A stretch of DNA of 64,000 nt. Origin: Prinsepia uniflora. Taxonomy: Eukaryota; Streptophyta; Magnoliopsida; Rosales; Rosaceae. The position numbers and the translations under genes were made by a program. This document shows, one piece after another, positions 59,628-64,000 of the stretch (the first letter of the stretch is position 1; the number at the start of each line of letters is the position of its first letter). Where the stretch lies: positions 57,159,864 through 57,223,863 of the forward strand of contig CM064876.1 in assembly GCA_032719365.1 (NCBI GenBank). Reading direction: 5' to 3'. Under the pieces are notes generated by a model. It was not told the origin of the DNA, searched no databases, and worked only from the letters and a program-made list of their open reading frames with translations.

Positions 59628-60770
59628 GGGGGCTGTATTCAATTTTGATTTTTAAATGATTTTACCGGATTTTTAAATCCAGACGTATCCAATTGGGATT
59701 TTAATAGATTTTATATAAATCAAGGTGTATTCAATTTATCTTTTAATAGATTGTTTTAAAATTCTTTAAAATCTAGGTGTATTCAATTAAGATTGTAAAA
59801 TACAATTTATAAATATAGGTGTATTCAAAAGTGGAATGATTTCATATGATTTTTTAAATTGGTGGATTTTGATAGATTTGCTAATGAAAAATACACATAT
59901 TACTCCACCGTCAAAATCATCATCACACCTCACCTAATATTTCATTGGATTTGAAAAGAAAAAAAAAAATCTTCCTTCTCAAAACATTTTTACGTTGTCC
60001 CCCTTCCTCGTCCTAACTAAAGCGGCACCACCACCACTCTTAGTAATAGAACCAGCGCCACAACCACTGTTATTTTTTTTTTTTTTATGGAAACGGTTAT
60101 TCAAAAGAGAAGACAATATAACAAGATATATTAATAACAGATGTTACATGGAATAAGACCAAATCCCCATCTGGAAATACAAAACCATAAACAGCCAACT
60201 AACAATCCAAGTTTGACTTATAATAAGCTTACGCGTCATTCTTACCCATCTTTATGTTCTTTCCTCCCTTTCTCTTGGTTTATTGGATTGAACATTATAT
60301 TTGCAGTTACTTTCCTAATTTTTTATAACTTTGACTGGTTACTTTAATGTATTTTGGTTTTCTTTTTGTTCTTTTTTTTATGATAATTACGATGATAAAA
60401 AGTTTTATTAAGTTAATTTCGTTTGGAAGAGTGTGACTACGGTCTTATTTCATTGTTTTGGTACGAAATTTTGTCTATTGAAAGAAGTCATATCTGATAC
60501 TTTATAGTATGAGATTGTTATCACCGAATAGTAATGAGGAGAGGAGAAATGGGGAATGTGCACATCTGGTCCTGTTAGACATCGTTTATATTTATAAAAT
60601 ACATAGAAACACTTCAAAATCTATATAAATTTATTACAAAATCTATTAAAATTTGAAATAATTTAAGTGAAATCATATAAAAGAAGGTAAAATTATATAA
60701 AATTCATTATAATTCTAAATCATTTAAAATCTATTAAAACACATTAAAATCTAAATCGAATACACCGCAC
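59628..60770. mobile_element. Non-autonomous terminal-inverted-repeat element
   Basis: The left end GGGGGCTGTATTCAATTTTG and the inverted right end GTGCGGTGTATTCGATTTAG are imperfect inverted repeats, followed on both sides by further GTGTATTCAATT and AAAATCTATTAAAA units. The interior (about 1.1 kb) is AT-rich with long T runs and no recognised protein. The exact ends, target duplication and superfamily are unresolved. Confidence 0.55.
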
Positions 60771-60823
60771 ATTCCTCCTTTCACGCTCAGACCCCGTGCC
60801 CATCTCCCCATCCATCCTCTAGT

Positions 60824-61003
60824 GCGAAGATGAAAATCGATCGGCGGCGTACCCTTTCCTCACATGCGAAGATGAAGATCAATTGGCGGCGTACCCTTTC
60901 CCAAGATGCGAAGATGAAGATCGATCACGGAAGGATTTGAAGCCGGCGGCGTACCCTTCAACCAAATGCGAAGATGAAGATCGATGGTGAGGGATTTGAT
61001 GCC
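60824..61003. repeat. Short tandem repeats, 42-60 bp units
   Basis: GCGAAGATGAARATCRAT begins units at 60824, 60866, 60908 and 60968, each but the last followed by GGCGGCGTACCCTT. The third unit is expanded to 60 bp by an inserted CACGGAAGGATTTGAAGCC. Confidence 0.8.
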
Positions 61004-61192
61004 GTCGATGGGCGACAGTAGCGTTAATGACCTTGTAACCCAGTACTGCCTGGGCCGGCGAAATATCTGGAATTTCTAACGAAGGATCGTACATTAAGAG
61101 AGGTGAAATATCTGAAATTTGTTTTTGTTTTTATACTGATATGAATTTGCCTACTTGGCCAATGAACGACGGTGAGAGCGATGCGTTTGCAG

Positions 61193-61802
61193 GACAAGCC
61201 GAACAAGAGTAAGGAGCAGCGTGTGAGTTTGATGTGCCACCAATGTCAGCGGAACGACAAGAGTGGCGTTGTTCACGGTTCCAATTGCAAGTCCAAGCGA
61301 TATTGCTTTGAGTGCATTGAAAGATGGTAAGTAAGAATTAAGTGAAATTTTTTTATTTGAGTGAGCTCATTGTGTAATTCTTAATTGTGTATAATTTTGC
61401 CTTTGTACCCAGTTCTGTGAATGTAGCTCGTTTGTGTCCAATTTGCAGAATCTGTTAATGTTTTGGCTTCAAATGTCAAGAGAGGAAATAGCAAAAGAAT
61501 GCCCGTTTTGTTGTTGCAACTGCAACTGCAAAGCTTGCTTGCGTGGGTTTATGGTGAAAGTGGGTTGTCTTTCTCTCTTTCTCTTTGCATTTCTATTTGA
61601 AACTAACAAGTTTTGAGTCTAATAATTCATCTCTCTCTTTTCTCCTGATTGGTGTAATTGCTTTGACAGCCTTGCATCAGAGAAGTTGATCCCCATGTCA
61701 AATTACAGCGGCTGAAGTACTTGTTTTATAAATCTTTGCCTGTTCTAAGGCATATTCATAAGGAGCAGGTCTCTGAACTAGAGATTGAAGCCAAAATACG
61801 AG
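61193..61802 (+). pseudogene. JMJ25/IBM1-type histone demethylase fragment (zinc-finger exons)
   Basis: Three exon-like blocks retain introns. 61193-61327 encodes DKPNKSKEQRVSLMCHQCQ and KRYCFECIERW, ending at a GTAAGT donor. About 61464-61560 encodes MSREEIAKECPFCCCNCNCK and ACLRGF. 61670-61802 (after TTTGACAG, ending at a GTGACC donor) encodes CIREVDPHVKLQRLKYLFY and ELEIEAKIR. In KDM3-type plant demethylases (JMJ25, IBM1) these blocks are consecutive: an atypical RING/zinc-finger region before the JmjC domain that removes H3K9 methylation. Here the N-terminal WRC region and the whole JmjC catalytic domain are absent, and the acceptor of the second block is degenerate. I infer a captured or broken fragment rather than a working gene. 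Confidence 0.75.
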
Positions 61803-62254
61803 GTGACCTATCATGAATTCTATTAACGTAGCATTTGTTATCTACTGGCCAGGGACTATTTTAATCTTATTTATGTTTCTTCTTTGGTTGGTAGGTGCTC
61901 AAGTGACTGCAAAATTAGCTTGCATGGTGTTTTGTTCCACAATTAGTTTGATATATGTAGAAGTTGGAAAACTCATTTACATGCTACATTATTATTTGCG
62001 TGGATGTATTTGATGGAATCAAGTGATGAATCTTATCATCGTTGTTGTTTGCTTTCGGTTGAGAGATCTTGTTTATGATGTTTGTGCTGTTTCATTTGCA
62101 TCATAATCTTTTAATACTGCATTTTCCTTTTTCTTTACCCCAAAAACAAATTGCAATTTATTGTCGTTCCATTAGAATTCCCTATTTCTTCAAAGATTAA
62201 TGCAATAATGGATCTTCTAAAGTTGCTGCAAACTTACAATCAGGAAGACAAATT

Positions 62255-62462
62255 TATTCTTCTTGCGTGGTTAAATGTTGTGCCGGTCATTATTGTGACA
62301 TTTTATTTTTCAGCTCCTTGAATTTTCCAAGAAGAAGAAAAAACTCGCAAGTGAGCTTTATTCTTCTTGTGTGGTTAAATGTTGTGCCGGTCATTATTGT
62401 GACATTTTATTTTTCAGCTCCTTGAATTTTCCAAGAAGAAGAAGAAAATTGCAAGTGAGCTT
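62255..62462. repeat. Tandem duplication, period 104 bp
   Basis: Copies 62255-62358 and 62359-62462 both contain GGTTAAATGTTGTGCCGGTC, an ATTTTTCAG splice acceptor and the first codons of the TONSOKU-like exon. The copies differ at only a few positions. Confidence 0.85.
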
Positions 62463-62594
62463 TGTGACCAAGAAAAGCTCAGTGATTCACTGTTGGTGAC
62501 TGGAAAATCATGCCAGAAGCTAAGGAAGTTCAAGAAAGCCCTTAAATGGTACATGAAGAGTTGCGAAATATACAAGTCAATCGATAATTTAGAG
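62418..62594 (+). pseudogene. TONSOKU (TSK/BRU1/MGO3) exon fragment
   Basis: One exon of 177 bp between TTTTTCAG and a GTAAGT donor encodes 59 residues without a stop, including KKIASELCDQEKLSDSLL and LRKFKKALKWYMKSCEIY, then KSIDNLE. This matches part of the N-terminal tetratricopeptide-repeat region of TONSOKU, a nuclear DNA-replication-repair protein that reads unmethylated H4K20 on new chromatin. No other TONSOKU exon is visible on either side. It lies 616 bp after the JMJ25-like fragment in the same orientation, which is not the arrangement of either parent gene. Confidence 0.75.
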
Positions 62595-62758
62595 GTAAGT
62601 TGGGCTTTGATCTATGAATTTTTACAATATGATGTGTAGTCTAGTATCCTTTACCAAAGAAGTAACAAACTTAAAACATACTTAAATTGATTCTTAATGT
62701 ACTTTCTGTTTCATAGATGCTTACTTAGAACTGGTAATGCTCAGGGGCATGCGCTAAC

Positions 62759-64000
62759 TGACAAGACCCGTCCCAACTGGACTTTGATAACCGTGTCTGG
62801 TCCTGCTCCCGTCTGACAAGTCAACTGAAGTCCCGAAACTACCCCTCAGCACCTGTCAGACAAGTGATGACTGTATTGATTTCTGCGCATGCCTCTGCCT
62901 CTCGATCAGCCCCCGAACATTGTGCCACAGTCGGAAGGGTAATTAAAAACATAAAAGGTGTGAGTTGACAAAAATAATATCGTTTAAAACATATTTAAAA
63001 AACGAATCATTTTCCCCTCCAGTTATAAAATCATGCATGCATAGAGTAAAACATATGAATCGCCGGTTTTACAGCCAAATCACATGAATATCATCAAATC
63101 CCAGCTCTCAAGCCAAACACGTGCGTAAAGCATCAAAACCAGTCATCAAGACCAAAATCCGTACTCATTACCAGTACGCAAAAAAAATCCAATCAACATC
63201 AAATTGCACTACTCAAGTGCACAATCAATCACACAAGCATATCTGCACTACGCGTAGGCTACAATTAATAACCCCAAGCATCAGTCATTCGGGAACCACC
63301 CTGAGCTCCGATTACCTAGGTCCCGAGCTCCAGCTGTCTGGGAACATCCCCTAGTTTTGGCTGTTTGGGAAGCAATCACAATCATATCCCCCAAGCTCCG
63401 GTCATCTGGGACAAAACTCTAGCTTTGACCATCTGGGAAATCCCAATCACAATGAAAACCATCCCGAGATTACCTCCCAAAAACATCTCAATAAAATCCT
63501 TGACATAAAATCGAGTCAAAACCATTCTCGACAGGATCTTAAGCCCAAAATGTCAATTGTACATGAATCCGTAAAATCTCATCTGAAAACCATTAAAATA
63601 ATCCAAAAAATCATCCATGACTCACTAAGTCAAAATACCCTTTTCGAACCTGGACCTAGCACAAAACCATCATTGCACTTTTCTCGTAAAACGTGCACAA
63701 AAGATCGATTAAAATAATCATTAAATCCATAAATAATCATATCAAATCATCATGCGATCATGGCATCTCAAATCATGCAATCAATCATGTAAAACATTTA
63801 ACTATGCAAGCATCATAATTTAGAAAACAAACGTCCACTCACACACCGTTCAAAGCACTCGCTTTCCAAGCTGCATGTTTTCCCTTAATTTCTGGTACTT
63901 TCTAGGAATCACAAGTCCTGCCCAAAATGATCATTAAAGGTCACTTATGACTCAATTAATATCATATTAACTTCCCATAATTTTCCGGGAATTAAATACG
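62759..64000 (-). mobile_element. D-family LTR, partial, minus strand
   Basis: It begins TGACAAGACCCGTCCCAAC at 62759, the inverted 3' end of a D LTR, and runs to the window edge collinear with 11060-12850, including the motif pair (GTGAGTTGAC, one mismatch, near 62959, and GTCCACTCAC near 63832) and TGCATGCA near 63033. If CTAAC (62754-62758) is the target duplication, its partner lies outside. Whether it is solo or full-length cannot be known here. Confidence 0.85.

Overview
The window is nuclear DNA of a flowering plant, most likely a eudicot. The evidence is GT-AG intron-bearing genes with clear angiosperm homologues, an embryo-specific PLAT-domain gene, and a dense nest of Ty3/Gypsy-type long terminal repeats (LTRs) primed by initiator methionine tRNA. 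Most of the 64 kb is transposon. Only two genes look intact, both on the plus strand: a five-exon gene for a small longin-fold protein matching LOLITA, a subunit of the endocytic TPLATE complex (15877-18327), and a three-exon ATS3-type embryo-specific PLAT gene (57585-58770).

Layout. 1-1817 is the end of a plus-strand LTR of a family I call D. 2707-15034 is a minus-strand element E (LTR, about 3.0 kb non-coding interior, LTR). Its 5' LTR was later hit by a hAT-like MITE (10067-10778) and a D-family solo LTR (11060-14367). LOLITA follows. 19120-57339 is, in my reading, one hAT DNA transposon: terminal repeats match in part, an 8-bp target duplication is nearly perfect (7/8), and a decayed minus-strand transposase lies inside. 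It was inflated from about 6.5 kb to 38 kb by later insertions into its internal AT-rich tandem array. Those are element A (23748-35718, carrying a C-family solo LTR at 31702-34596) and element B (36017-55736). B itself carries the gag-bearing element C (39561-47484) and a minus-strand solo LTR F (48872-51636). Exact 5-bp target duplications were found for B, C, D-solo, C-solo and F-solo, so the nesting order is firm.

ATS3 begins 245 bp beyond the hAT end. Downstream lie a probable CACTA terminus, a non-autonomous terminal-inverted-repeat element, short GC-rich tandem repeats, and a stretch holding intron-containing fragments of two unrelated genes: a JMJ25/IBM1-type histone demethylase and the DNA-repair gene TONSOKU. 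This looks like gene-fragment capture. The window ends inside another minus-strand D-family LTR.

The LTR families A, B, E and F (one superfamily), C and D are diverged but share architecture: long mirror-image termini, an inverted pair of a 10-bp motif about 1.0-1.4 kb apart with nearby TGCATGCA boxes, palindromic minisatellites, and an upstream duplicated module. A, B and E carry about 3-kb interiors with no recognisable protein but a retained end-of-pol/polypurine signature, so they are non-autonomous elements presumably mobilised by a relative outside the window. All homology calls come from reading the sequence; nothing was searched or aligned by computer.
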